Shown: positions 34,102-42,567, counted from the first letter of the stretch. The stretch is DNA of 64,000 nucleotides from Candidatus Sulfotelmatobacter sp. (GCA_035504415.1 DATJRY010000013.1:1-64000); one strand, 5' to 3'. The notes: a model not told the origin generated them from the sequence alone. A program made the numbers and translations.

Positions 34102-36719
34102 GCCGGCTGTTTGGCCAGCGCGTCGCGCAGCGCCGCCAGCGCCGCCGGCGCACCGGCGGGATCCTTGCCGCCGCCTTGTGCTTGACCCGGCGCGCCGCCG
34201 CCCTTGCCGCCGAGCAGCGGCGCGGCCGCGCGCACGAGGTTGCCGGCGTGCACGCCGGCCCGCACCGCGTCCTCGCTGGCGTTGACGAACACCGACGCCG
34301 TGTCGCCGTCGACGCCGATCAGCGCGATCACGCCGGACGGCATGCGCGAACGGATCGCGTTGCCGAGCGCGCGCAGCGCCTCGGCGTTCGCTTCCCGCAC
34401 GATCGTCGCGACGACGCGCACGCCGCCCAGCTCTTCGGCCTGCGCGAGGTAGCTCGCCGCGTCGCCGGCGGCCAGGCGCGCCTTGATCTCGGCCAGCGCC
34501 TTCTGCAGGTCGCGCACGTCGGACTGCAGCCGTTCGACCCGTTCGACCAGCTCGTCGGGCTTGACGGCCAGCGCCTCGCCGAGCGTGGCCAGCGTGTCCT
34601 GCTGCGCTTCGACGTACGCCTCCGCGGCCTTCGAGACCACCGCTTCGATGCGCCGCACGCCGCTTCCGATCGAGCTCTCGGCGAGCATGACGAACATTCC
34701 CAGCTCGCCGGTCGTGTGCGCGTGCGTGCCGCCGCAGAACTCGACCGACGGGCCGAACTGCACGACCCGCACGCGATCGCCGTACTTCTCGCCGGCCATC
34801 GTGATCGCGCCCGTCTCCTTGGCTTCCGCGATCGGCAGCTCGCGCATCTCCTGGTGGAAGTCGTCGCGGATCAGCTCGTTGACGCGCTGCGTCACCGCGC
34901 GCCGCTGCGCGGGCGTCAACGCGCCGCCCGGGCTGCGGAAGTCGAAGCGCATGCGATCGACGCCGACCCACGAACCGGCCTGGACGATCTCCTCGCCGAG
35001 CACGTCCTTGAGCGCGCGCTGCAAGAGGTGCGCCGAGGTGTGATGGCGCCGAATCTCGCGCCGCCACTCTTCGTACACGCGCGTATGGACCTGATCGCCC
35101 AGGGCCAGCACGCCGTCGACCAGCCGCCCGTGGTGCGCGATCGCCTCGCCGACGAATTGCGTGTCGGTCACCTCGAAGCGCGCGCCGGACGCGGTGGTGA
35201 TGACACCGTGGTCGCCGACCTGGCCGCCCTTCTCGGCGTAGAACGAGGTGCGGTCGAGCAGCAGCTGCGCCTCGGTCTCGGGCTCGATGACGGAGACGAC
35301 GGCGCCGCCGACCAGGATGCCGCGCACCTCGCCATCGGCTTCGAGGCCTTCGTAGCCGGTGAAGTCGGAGCTGAGCGCGGGCGCCTCGCTGACGCTGACG
35401 ACGGCGCGCTTGCGCGCCGCATCGCTGCGCGCGCGTTCGCGCTGCTCGCTCATCCGGTGCTCGAAGCCGAGGCTGTCGACCGCGACGCCGCGCTCGGCCG
35501 CGATCTCGCGCGTCAGCTCGAACGGAAAGCCGTACGTATCGTGCAGCGTGAAGGCGTCTTCGCCCGAGATCAGCATCGTGCAGTCGCGCACCGCGTCGTC
35601 GATCAGCGCCTCGAGCAGCTCGCTGCCGCGATCGAGCGTGCGCGAGAACGCCGCTTCCTCGTTGCGCAGCGCGGTCTGCACGTCGTTCAAGCGCGCCGGC
35701 AGCTCGGGGTAGCCGCTCCGGAGCGAGGTGACGACGGCGGCGGCCAGCTCGGCGAGGAACTCGCGCGGATAGCCCAGCAGTCGTCCGTTGCGGATCGCGC
35801 GCCGGATCAGGAAGCGCAGCACGAAGCCGCGATCGGTGTTCGAGGGGTAGACACCGTCGGCGACCAGGAAGGTCGCCGCGCGCGCGTGGTCGGCGATGAT
35901 GCGCCGGCGCACCAGCTGCTCGGCCGCGGCGAGCGAGGTCTGCCCGATCGACGGCTGCGCCGCGATGAGGTCGGTGAACAAGTCCGTCTCGTACATCGAG
36001 ACCTGACCGTTGGCGACCGCCAGCATCCGCTCGAAGCCGGCGCCGGTGTCGATCGCCTTGCGCGGCAGCTCGGTCATCCCTCCGTCGGCACCGCGGTTGA
36101 ACTGCTGGAAGACGACGTTCCAGATCTCGACGTAGCGGTTGCCCTTGTTGGGGCCGTCGTCGTCGGGACCGAGCGCGTTGGCCGCACCGGTGTCGTAGAA
36201 GATCTCGCTGCACGGTCCGCACGGGCCGGTCGGCCCCATCGTCCAGAAATTGTCCTCGTCCCAACGCGTGATGCGCGAGGACGGCAGCCCGATCTCGCTC
36301 TCCCAGATCCGCTGCGCCTCGTCGTCGCCGGTGTGGACGGTGACGTACAGCTTGGCGGGATCCAGGCGCATGACCGCGGTCATGAACTCCCACGCGAAAC
36401 GGATCGCCTCGCGCTTGTAGTAGTCGCCGAACGAGAAGTTGCCGAGCATCTCGAGGAACGTCCCGTGGCGACCGGTGCGGCCGACGTTCTCGATGTCGGA
36501 CTTGGCGCCGGCCACGCGCAGGCAGCGCTGCACGGTCACGGCGCGCGGTGCCGGCGCCGGCTGTTCGCCCAAGAACACCGGGACGAACTGCTCCATCCCG
36601 GCGATGGTGAAGAGCGTCGTGCTCATCTCGTCGGGGATCAACGAGGCCGACGGCAGATGCGCGTGGCCGTTGCGCACGAAGTAGTCGACGAAGGCTTGGC
36701 GGAGTTCCTGGGACGTCAT
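34098..36719 (-). CDS. alaS: Alanyl-tRNA synthetase
   Basis: 873 aa, full length. Class II core at the N-terminus (RQAFVDYFVRNGHAHLPSAS, TFLEMLGNFSFGDYYKREAI, FWTMGPTGPCGPCSEIFYD, the last with class II motif residues). The editing domain has HHTSAHLLQRAL and the CGGTHAHTTGELG zinc motif; the C-Ala domain ends the protein. ATG 36719 has GAGGGT ahead. It charges tRNA-Ala and hydrolyses mischarged Ser/Gly. Divergent from the radical SAM gene, with 64 bases between starts. Confidence 0.97.
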   Translation of the reverse strand: MTSQELRQAFVDYFVRNGHAHLPSASLIPDEMSTTLFTIAGMEQFVPVFLGEQPAPAPRAVTVQRCLRVAGAKSDIENVGRTGRHGTFLEMLGNFSFGDYYKREAIRFAWEFMTAVMRLDPAKLYVTVHTGDDEAQRIWESEIGLPSSRITRWDEDNFWTMGPTGPCGPCSEIFYDTGAANALGPDDDGPNKGNRYVEIWNVVFQQFNRGADGGMTELPRKAIDTGAGFERMLAVANGQVSMYETDLFTDLIAAQPSIGQTSLAAAEQLVRRRIIADHARAATFLVADGVYPSNTDRGFVLRFLIRRAIRNGRLLGYPREFLAELAAAVVTSLRSGYPELPARLNDVQTALRNEEAAFSRTLDRGSELLEALIDDAVRDCTMLISGEDAFTLHDTYGFPFELTREIAAERGVAVDSLGFEHRMSEQRERARSDAARKRAVVSVSEAPALSSDFTGYEGLEADGEVRGILVGGAVVSVIEPETEAQLLLDRTSFYAEKGGQVGDHGVITTASGARFEVTDTQFVGEAIAHHGRLVDGVLALGDQVHTRVYEEWRREIRRHHTSAHLLQRALKDVLGEEIVQAGSWVGVDRMRFDFRSPGGALTPAQRRAVTQRVNELIRDDFHQEMRELPIAEAKETGAITMAGEKYGDRVRVVQFGPSVEFCGGTHAHTTGELGMFVMLAESSIGSGVRRIEAVVSKAAEAYVEAQQDTLATLGEALAVKPDELVERVERLQSDVRDLQKALAEIKARLAAGDAASYLAQAEELGGVRVVATIVREANAEALRALGNAIRSRMPSGVIALIGVDGDTASVFVNASEDAVRAGVHAGNLVRAAAPLLGGKGGGAPGQAQGGGKDPAGAPAALAALRDALAKQPA

Positions 36720-36783
36720 GGGCGACCCTCGGGGTTCCACACGGCGACCGGGAAACCCGGTTGGTCCGCAGGAAGGGGTGGGC

Positions 36784-38853
36784 GTGCGGGTCGTTCTCGT
36801 CGACAACGTGCTGCTGGAGCAAACGGGCACCGGGTTCACGGCGACGCTCCAGCCGCACTTGGGCTTGATCTCGCTGATCGCGGTGCTGCGGGAGCTGGGT
36901 CACGACGCGCGCCTGCTCGACCCCAAGCTCGACCTGGTGCGCGGCGAGGTCGCGCTCGGGCCCCACTTCTACGGCGCGGTGGCGGAGCGGATTCTGGCCG
37001 GCGATCCGGACGTCGTGGGCTTCACCTCGCTGGGCTGCAACTTCGCCTGCACGGTGCGCATCGCCGCGCGCGTCCGCGCGGCGCGGCCGGCGCTGCCGAT
37101 CCTGTTGGGCGGCCCGCACGCCAGCATCGTCGACGAGCCGATCCTCGCCGCGTACCCGCAGTTCGACGCGATCGTGCGCAACGAGACCGAGGCCGTCATC
37201 GGCGCGGTCCTCGACGCGCTCGGCGGCAACGGCAGCCTGGCCGACGTCCCCGGGGTGACCTACCGGCGCGAGGGCGCGATCGCGCGCACCGCCGGCGCCG
37301 GCCCGCTGCTCGAGCTCGACGCGCTGCCGTTCCCCGCCTATGACGTCTATCCGATCGCGGAGCTGGCGCTGACGACGCTGCGCGTCGATGCCGGGCGCGG
37401 CTGCCCGTTCGGCTGCACGTTCTGCTCGACGGCCAGCTTCTTCGGCCGGCGCTACCGGCTCAAGTCGCCCGAGCGGCTGGTCGGCGAGCTCGACCGCCTG
37501 GCGCAGACCTACGGCGTGCGGCGCTTCAACCTGACCCACGACCTGTTCACCGTCGACGCGCGGCGCGTACGCGCGTTCTGCGAGGAGGTCGCCGGCCGCG
37601 GCTACGCCTGGACGTGCTCGGCGCGCATGGATTGCGTCGACGACGCGCTGCTCGCGCAGATGCGCGACGCCGGCTGCAGCGCGATCTACTACGGCGTCGA
37701 GACCGGTTCGACGCGCTTGCAGCCGCTGGTCGGCAAGCATCTCGACCTGGCGCTCTACCGGCCGATCGTCGAAACCTCGTTGCGGCTGGGGCTCGACACG
37801 ACGGTCTCGTTCATCACCGGGTATCCGAACGAGCTGGCGTCCGACGCGGACGCGACGCTGGAGCTGCTCGGCGAGAGCATCGAGACCTATCCCGACGCGC
37901 TCTCGGTGCAGCTGCATCTGCTCACGCCCGAACCCGGCACCGCGCTGCACCACGAGTACGCGCACGCGCTGGCATACGACGGTCACGTCAGCGACTTCAA
38001 CTTCCCCGCGCTGGTCGACGGCGACGAAGAGCTGATCGCCGCCGACCCGGCGTCGTTCGTCTGCCACCACTACTTCGCCGCCGGTCTGCCGCGCGAGGAG
38101 CACCTGGCCGCGACCGAAGGGTATCGCATCCTCTACGGCCTGGGGCACGCGCTGGTGCGCGCGATCCGGCGCGCCGCCGACATGCCGTTCGCGGCGCTGG
38201 TGCGCGCGGTGGGCCGCTTCGTGCGCGGCTATCCGGGTCCGGCCGACGCCGCGCTGGTCGCGTTCCTCGAGGCGCGTTTCGGCGCCGGTTCGTCGTTCGC
38301 CGAGATCGTGCGCTACGGGCGCGCGGCCGCGAGCCTGCGGCCGGACGACGCGCCGCGCGCCGCGCACGTCGACGCCGGCACGCCGCTGCGCCTGGCGCGC
38401 ACCATCGCGCCGGTCGCGTTCGGACGCGACGGCGCCGAGCTCACCCGCCGTGTGCGCGCGGGGCTGCCGCTCGACGAGCCGGCCCTGCCGTCGTCATGGT
38501 GGCTGACCTTCGGCGACGGGCGCGCGGCCGGAGCGTCGTTCGCCGTCGATCGCGTCACCTACGAGCTGGCGTGCGTCTTGCGCGAGGGGACGACGCGCGC
38601 ACAGCTCGAGCAGCGCTTCGAGACCGCCGACGTCGAGGCGCGCTTGTGGTCGCTGAGCCTGATGAGCGGCCTGTGTTACGCCGACGACGCGACGGCCGGC
38701 TCGTCGTCCGTCAGCCCCAGCCGGCGCAGCATCGCCGGATCGGCGGCCGCCGGCGCCGCCGGCGGGACGTACAGCGTCGACATGGTCGGAATCGCCGCCT
38801 CGGCGAGCCGCGCCAGCGGCACGCGCTCGATCTCGGGATCGCAGATCTCGTAG
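36784..38853 (+). CDS. B12-binding-type radical SAM enzyme, candidate RiPP tailoring enzyme
   Basis: 689 aa. Residues 1-150 form a Rossmann-like cobalamin-binding-type domain (VDNVLLE, DVVGFTSLGCNF, LLGGPHASI) without the DxHxxG base-off motif. The radical SAM core has GCPFGCTFCS with Cys207, Cys211 and Cys214 for the 4Fe-4S cluster, then YYGVETGSTRLQPLV and SFITGYPNE. After about 590, DRVTYELACVLREGTTRAQL resembles a small winged-helix or PqqD-like domain. GTG 36784 has AGGAAGG seven bases ahead. The last 178 bases overlap the methyltransferase gene on the other strand, and the encoded tail there is low-complexity, suggesting a lost earlier stop. Its position argues for modification of the borosin precursor; chemistry is inferred. 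Confidence 0.8.
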   Translation: MRVVLVDNVLLEQTGTGFTATLQPHLGLISLIAVLRELGHDARLLDPKLDLVRGEVALGPHFYGAVAERILAGDPDVVGFTSLGCNFACTVRIAARVRAARPALPILLGGPHASIVDEPILAAYPQFDAIVRNETEAVIGAVLDALGGNGSLADVPGVTYRREGAIARTAGAGPLLELDALPFPAYDVYPIAELALTTLRVDAGRGCPFGCTFCSTASFFGRRYRLKSPERLVGELDRLAQTYGVRRFNLTHDLFTVDARRVRAFCEEVAGRGYAWTCSARMDCVDDALLAQMRDAGCSAIYYGVETGSTRLQPLVGKHLDLALYRPIVETSLRLGLDTTVSFITGYPNELASDADATLELLGESIETYPDALSVQLHLLTPEPGTALHHEYAHALAYDGHVSDFNFPALVDGDEELIAADPASFVCHHYFAAGLPREEHLAATEGYRILYGLGHALVRAIRRAADMPFAALVRAVGRFVRGYPGPADAALVAFLEARFGAGSSFAEIVRYGRAAASLRPDDAPRAAHVDAGTPLRLARTIAPVAFGRDGAELTRRVRAGLPLDEPALPSSWWLTFGDGRAAGASFAVDRVTYELACVLREGTTRAQLEQRFETADVEARLWSLSLMSGLCYADDATAGSSSVSPSRRSIAGSAAAGAAGGTYSVDMVGIAASASRASGTRSISGSQIS

Positions 38854-39482
38854 ACGGCCGCCTTGTAGACGACCACCTCGTGTCCGGCCGGGTAGTGCGG
38901 TGCGAGCACCTCGGCCAGCACCGCCAACCCGTCGCGGTTCCACGGACCACCGCCCTCGCGCATGCCGCGCTCGGCGATCACGCCGATCTGCCAGATGATC
39001 AGCGCGCTGCGTGGATCGAAGACACGCCGGTGCACGAGGAAGTCCGTCGCCTCGAAGCTCTGGCAGCCGCCGTCGCCCGGATCGACGCCCAGGTCGGCGA
39101 ACAGACAATCCTCCGCCGACACCGCCGCGAACATCGTGGCGGGATAGCCTTCGGCGCGCGCGCGGCGGATCGACTCGTGGGTCGGGAACGCGAACACGCC
39201 GGGATGGCCGTAGACCGCCAAACACACGTCGAGGCCGTCGCGCACGGCGCCCAGCACGTGCTCGACGATCTCTTCGTAGGTGCGCCGGCGCGGCTTACCG
39301 ACCTCGTAGTGCGCGTGCAGGGGCTCCGCGCTCGGATTGAGCCCGCGCAGCCAGTGCAGCGTGAGCGAGTCGGCCGACAGAAAGAAGACCTTCTGCGCCC
39401 GCTCGATCGCGACCAGCGTCTCCGCCGTGACCTGGGCGCCGACCCGGATGCCGGTGCCGACGACGCACAACGATCCCGCCAC
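38676..39482 (-). CDS. OphMA/SonM-like peptide alpha-N-methyltransferase (split borosin type)
   Basis: 268 aa of the tetrapyrrole-methylase fold. Landmarks match the borosin enzymes, not cobalamin or siroheme methylases: VVGTGIRVG at 5-13, the R65/Y69 pair in RRRTYEE at the place of OphMA Arg72/Tyr76, YGHPGVF at 91-97, VSAEDCLFADLGVDP then GGCQSFEATDFL (about 121-149), EVVVYKAAVYEICDPE and TLYVPP near the C-terminus. It would use SAM to methylate backbone amides of a peptide. GTG 39482 lies 11 bases after the precursor stop; an ATG inside the precursor gene (39533) is a less likely start. Precursor and enzyme are separate genes, as in Shewanella SonA/SonM. Confidence 0.87.
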   Translation of the reverse strand: MAGSLCVVGTGIRVGAQVTAETLVAIERAQKVFFLSADSLTLHWLRGLNPSAEPLHAHYEVGKPRRRTYEEIVEHVLGAVRDGLDVCLAVYGHPGVFAFPTHESIRRARAEGYPATMFAAVSAEDCLFADLGVDPGDGGCQSFEATDFLVHRRVFDPRSALIIWQIGVIAERGMREGGGPWNRDGLAVLAEVLAPHYPAGHEVVVYKAAVYEICDPEIERVPLARLAEAAIPTMSTLYVPPAAPAAADPAMLRRLGLTDDEPAVASSA

Positions 39483-39493
39483 GGTGCGCCCGC

Positions 39494-39742
39494 CTAGCGC
39501 AAGTCGATCATGAAGACCATCAGCACCGGCCATGACCCGCCGCCCGGGTTGGGTGGGAACTCCGCCTGGATCGCCTTGCTGATGCGATCGGAGTCCTTGC
39601 TCAGGATCGCGTCCTGCTGCGCCGCCGAGAGCCCCGCGGCGCTCATCGCCGCGCGCGCGTCGGCGTCGGATTTCCGATGGGTGGCGGCGGCGGCGGGATC
39701 ACGCGCAAGCGCGAGCAGATAGTCGGCGATGGATGCGGCCAT
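39494..39742 (-). CDS. Split borosin precursor peptide
   Basis: 82 aa. A helical, acidic leader matches the borosin-binding-domain pattern: IADYLLALARDP, then ARAAMSAAGLSAAQQDAILS and KDSDRISKAI. A linker FPPNPGGG follows, then a hydrophobic end SWPVLMVFMIDLR (70-82), the presumed core, rich in Val, Leu, Ile, Met and Phe like known alpha-N-methylated cores. The ATG has a strong GGGGAGGA SD, consistent with high precursor output. The methyltransferase gene follows at 11 bases and the ATPase regulator precedes it by 34 bases. Length, gene order and core type fit SonA-like precursors. The cleavage and methylation sites are inferred. Confidence 0.82.
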   Translation of the reverse strand: MAASIADYLLALARDPAAAATHRKSDADARAAMSAAGLSAAQQDAILSKDSDRISKAIQAEFPPNPGGGSWPVLMVFMIDLR

Positions 39743-39776
39743 GGTCGTCCTCCCCGGTTCAGGTGCGAGCTGGGTG

Positions 39777-42233
39777 CTATCGCCCGTCCGCCTCCTCGGC
39801 CGCTTGTTCCTCGTCGAACAGCGCACCGATGCTGGCGAGTCGGTCGAAATCGGTTCCGCCGAGCCGCTCGATGAGCTCCGCCCGGGTGCGATCGCGCAGC
39901 CGCGGAATCAGGAACACCGAGCGGAACGGCAGCGCGCCGGCGCGCGCTTGCGCGAAGCCGAGCAGTCGCGCCGCGCGCAGGTCGTCGCCCGCCCGGACGT
40001 GGACCGCCGCCGCGACGATGATCGCTTCCAAGAACGCGATCGGGTTCTGCGCCTCGAGCAGGTCGGCGATCGCGCGCGTGACGTGCACGCGCGCCTCGGC
40101 GATACGCCCTTCGGCGAGCAGCGCGTGCGCGAGCCGGTAGTGCGCGGTCGCGATGCGGCGCGCGTCGCGCAGCCGTTCGGTCAGCGCCAGCGAGCGTTGC
40201 GAGAGGTCGACGGCGCGCGGGGCGTCGTCGACCCACAGCGCGGCCTCGGCGAAGCCGCGCAGCACCAGTGCCGCGTCGCGGTCGCGCTTGGTGCGCGCCG
40301 TGACTTCGTCGGCTTCGGCGAACCGTTCGAGCGCCTGCGAGAGCTCGCCGGTGTAGAGGTGCACGAAGCCGAGCAGCGCCAGCATGCGGCCCGCCGCGAT
40401 CGCGTCGAAGGCCGCGCGCGCCAGCGCGATCCCTTCGTGCAGCGCTTCACGCGCATCGCCGTAGCGGCCCAGGTTGATCAGCGCCTGCGCGCGATACGCG
40501 AGCGTCTCGTAGGTGCCGGTCGCGTCCGCGACGTCGCGGAAGCCGGCCAGCGCGCGCTCCGCCAGCGAGAGCGTCTCGTCGGAGAACAGGTGCACGCGCA
40601 CCGACTCGAGCAGCACGCGCGAGGCGAGCTGCGGCGAGAGGCCGTCGGAGGCCGCACGCGCCAGCCCGAGCCAGTACGCGCCTTCCTGGAAACGCCGCGC
40701 GTCCCAGAACGGCCCGAGCAGCGCCGCGATCTGCGCGCCGGACGCGACGTCGGCGCGCTCGCCGAGCGTCCAGGTCAGCGCCGCGCGGACGTGCTCGATC
40801 TCGCGCTCGACTTGCGCCAGCCAGACGTCCTCGGGCAACTGCCGGCTGGTCGTGCGCGCGCGGTGCGCGAACGCCAGCTCCATCGCGACGTGGCGCGCGC
40901 CGACCTCGGCGCGCTCGCCCAGCTCGTCCAGCCGCGAGAGCGCGTACGTGCGGGCCGACTCGAGCAGATGGAAACGGCCTTCGCCGTCGTCGTCGGCCTC
41001 GGCCACGACCAGCGACTTCTCGACCAGCGAGACCAGCAGCTCGGGGACGTCCTTGGCATCGATCGCGCCGCCGCCGCACACCGGGATCGCCGCTTCGAGC
41101 GTCCACGAACCGGCCAGCACGCCGAGACGGCAGAACACCGTCGCCTCGTCGTGAGTGAGTAGCTCGAAGCTCCAATCCATCAGCGCACGCAGCGTCCTTT
41201 GCCGGGGAACGTTCCGTCGGCCGGCGGTGAGCAGTCGCAGTCGTTCGTCCAATCGCGCGGCCACCTGCGCCACGCCCAGAGCGGGAATCGTCGCCGCCGC
41301 CAGCTCGAGCGCCAGCGGGATGCCGTCGAGACGACTGCAGATCGTCGCCACGGCGGCGCCGTTGCGTTCGGTCAACTGGAAGCGTGGGTCGTGTGCGGCG
41401 GCGCGCTCGATGAACAGCTCGACCGCGCCGAAGCGCAGGGCGTCGTCCGGCCCGACGGGGGCGCCTTCGTCGGGAACGGTGAGCGGCGGCAGGCGGTAGA
41501 CGACTTCACCGTCGACGTGCAGCGGCTCGCGGCTGGTCGCCAGCACGTCGACGTACGGACAGCGCGCCGCGATCTCGGCGGTGACGCGCGCGGCCTCCTC
41601 GACGACGTGCTCGCAGTTGTCGAGCACCAGCAGCAGCGAGCGAGCGCGCAAGCCCGCGACGATGATGTCGAGCAGCGGCCGATCGGCCTGCTCCGGGATC
41701 TCGAGCGCGGCGGCGACCTCCTGCGCGACCAGCCGCGCGTCGCTGACGTTGGCCAGCTCGACCACCCACACGCCGTCGCCGTACCGTTCGAGCAGCTCGA
41801 AGCCGAGCTCGAGCGCGACGCGCGTCTTGCCGACGCCGCCGATCCCGGCGACGGTCACGACGCGACCGTCCGCGATCAGCCGGCGCAGCTCGCGCCGTTC
41901 CCCCTCGCGACCGACGAAGCGCGTGAGCGGACGGTTCAGGTTGTGGCGCCGGGCCGGCGCGGCCGGCATCGTCGTCGCGGTGACCAGCGTGAGCGGCGTC
42001 GGCCGCGTCGCCGCCGCTTCCAGACGCGCACGGTTCTCGACGTCGAGCTCGAGCGCTTCGATCAGGAGTGCGAGGGTTTGACGCTGCGGAACCTTGCGGC
42101 TCCCGCGTTCGAGCGTGCTGATCGCGTCCACGCTGAGCGTCGCGCGCTCCGCGAGGGCTTCCTGCGACAGCCCCCGCGCCAGCCGGAGCTGACGCAGGAG
42201 CCTGCCGAACGGCGCCCGCCCGGGTTCGTCCAC
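39777..42233 (-). CDS. XRE-family HTH / STAND-type ATPase / TPR regulator
   Basis: About 818 aa. N-terminal XRE helix-turn-helix (FGRLLRQLRLARGLSQEALA at 9-28, then VDAISTLERGSRKVP), NB-ARC-like ATPase with FVGREGERREL, P-loop GIGGVGKT (130-137), VLDNCEHV Walker B and GIPLALELAAA, then a long alpha-helical TPR region to the end. Such proteins act as ligand- or partner-triggered activators, many near antibiotic clusters. The start is probably GTG 42233 or 42236 behind GGGGGA; GTG 42320 is in phase. The borosin precursor begins 34 bases after the stop on the same strand, so it may regulate or be co-transcribed with it. Confidence 0.82.
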   Translation of the reverse strand: MDEPGRAPFGRLLRQLRLARGLSQEALAERATLSVDAISTLERGSRKVPQRQTLALLIEALELDVENRARLEAAATRPTPLTLVTATTMPAAPARRHNLNRPLTRFVGREGERRELRRLIADGRVVTVAGIGGVGKTRVALELGFELLERYGDGVWVVELANVSDARLVAQEVAAALEIPEQADRPLLDIIVAGLRARSLLLVLDNCEHVVEEAARVTAEIAARCPYVDVLATSREPLHVDGEVVYRLPPLTVPDEGAPVGPDDALRFGAVELFIERAAAHDPRFQLTERNGAAVATICSRLDGIPLALELAAATIPALGVAQVAARLDERLRLLTAGRRNVPRQRTLRALMDWSFELLTHDEATVFCRLGVLAGSWTLEAAIPVCGGGAIDAKDVPELLVSLVEKSLVVAEADDDGEGRFHLLESARTYALSRLDELGERAEVGARHVAMELAFAHRARTTSRQLPEDVWLAQVEREIEHVRAALTWTLGERADVASGAQIAALLGPFWDARRFQEGAYWLGLARAASDGLSPQLASRVLLESVRVHLFSDETLSLAERALAGFRDVADATGTYETLAYRAQALINLGRYGDAREALHEGIALARAAFDAIAAGRMLALLGFVHLYTGELSQALERFAEADEVTARTKRDRDAALVLRGFAEAALWVDDAPRAVDLSQRSLALTERLRDARRIATAHYRLAHALLAEGRIAEARVHVTRAIADLLEAQNPIAFLEAIIVAAAVHVRAGDDLRAARLLGFAQARAGALPFRSVFLIPRLRDRTRAELIERLGGTDFDRLASIGALFDEEQAAEEADGR

Positions 42234-42368
42234 CACCCATCCCCCGATTGAGTCCGCCACACCCAGTGCGGACCCGAAGCGACGGGACGTGTACTCATAC
42301 GAAGGTAGGCTTTCCCCCACCGTTGCCTGCCCCGTACGCCTTTCGGGGGCGACCCGGACCGCGTTGAC

Positions 42369-42422
42369 TTAGAGCGCCTTCGATCGGAGCGCTTTGGAGC
42401 TCGTCGATTGATCGATGGTCAT
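42369..42422 (-). CDS. Possible 17-codon leader ORF upstream of the ATPase regulator
   Basis: ATG at 42422 with GGAGG eight bases ahead, then MTIDQSTSSKALRSKAL and a TAA at 42369-42371. It lies between the palindrome and the regulator start on the regulator strand, where an attenuator-type leader could be. No similar peptide is known to me. Only the SD and clean stop support it. Confidence 0.3.
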   Translation of the reverse strand: MTIDQSTSSKALRSKAL

Positions 42423-42523
42423 GCGGGCGTCCTCCACACTCGAACGGTTGCCATCATGATGCGCGAGGACGAAGGGGCGAACCACCGACAACCCGTTTGT
42501 CCGGGTCGTACGCACGCCGCGCC

Positions 42524-42553
42524 GCATACTTGAAACGATCGTTTCAAGTATGC
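42524..42553. promoter_or_regulatory. 30-bp perfect palindrome, probable TetR operator
   Basis: Half-site GCATACTTGAAACGA followed directly by its exact reverse complement, with no mismatch over 30 bases. It ends 14 bases before the ATG of tetR at 42568. TetR dimers bind such palindromes, and AT-rich sequence here stands out from the genome. It contains TTGAAA and TATGC promoter-like hexamers, so repression by occlusion is likely. It may also affect the divergent regulator. Confidence 0.8.
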
Positions 42554-42567
42554 TACCTTCGGAGCCC

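Larger units (their letters stand above)
42234..42567. promoter_or_regulatory. 334-base intergenic region between ATPase regulator and tetR
   Basis: Divergent promoter region. It holds the 30-bp palindrome at 42524-42553 next to tetR and the possible 17-codon ORF at 42369-42422. Apart from these I see no hairpin with a T-run, no riboswitch-like conserved core and no tRNA. The borosin/regulator operon should be transcribed leftwards from within this region. Confidence 0.5.

Noticed and set aside
33460-38367. A 1635-codon open frame on the minus strand
   Set aside because: Only its last 213 codons are real; the rest is an out-of-phase shadow of alaS created by high GC.
38676-39482. Assignment as a cobalamin or siroheme biosynthesis methylase
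   Set aside because: The fold is shared, but the YGHPGVF, SAEDCL and late YVPP landmarks plus the adjacent precursor gene point to the borosin group; no other cobalamin genes are near.
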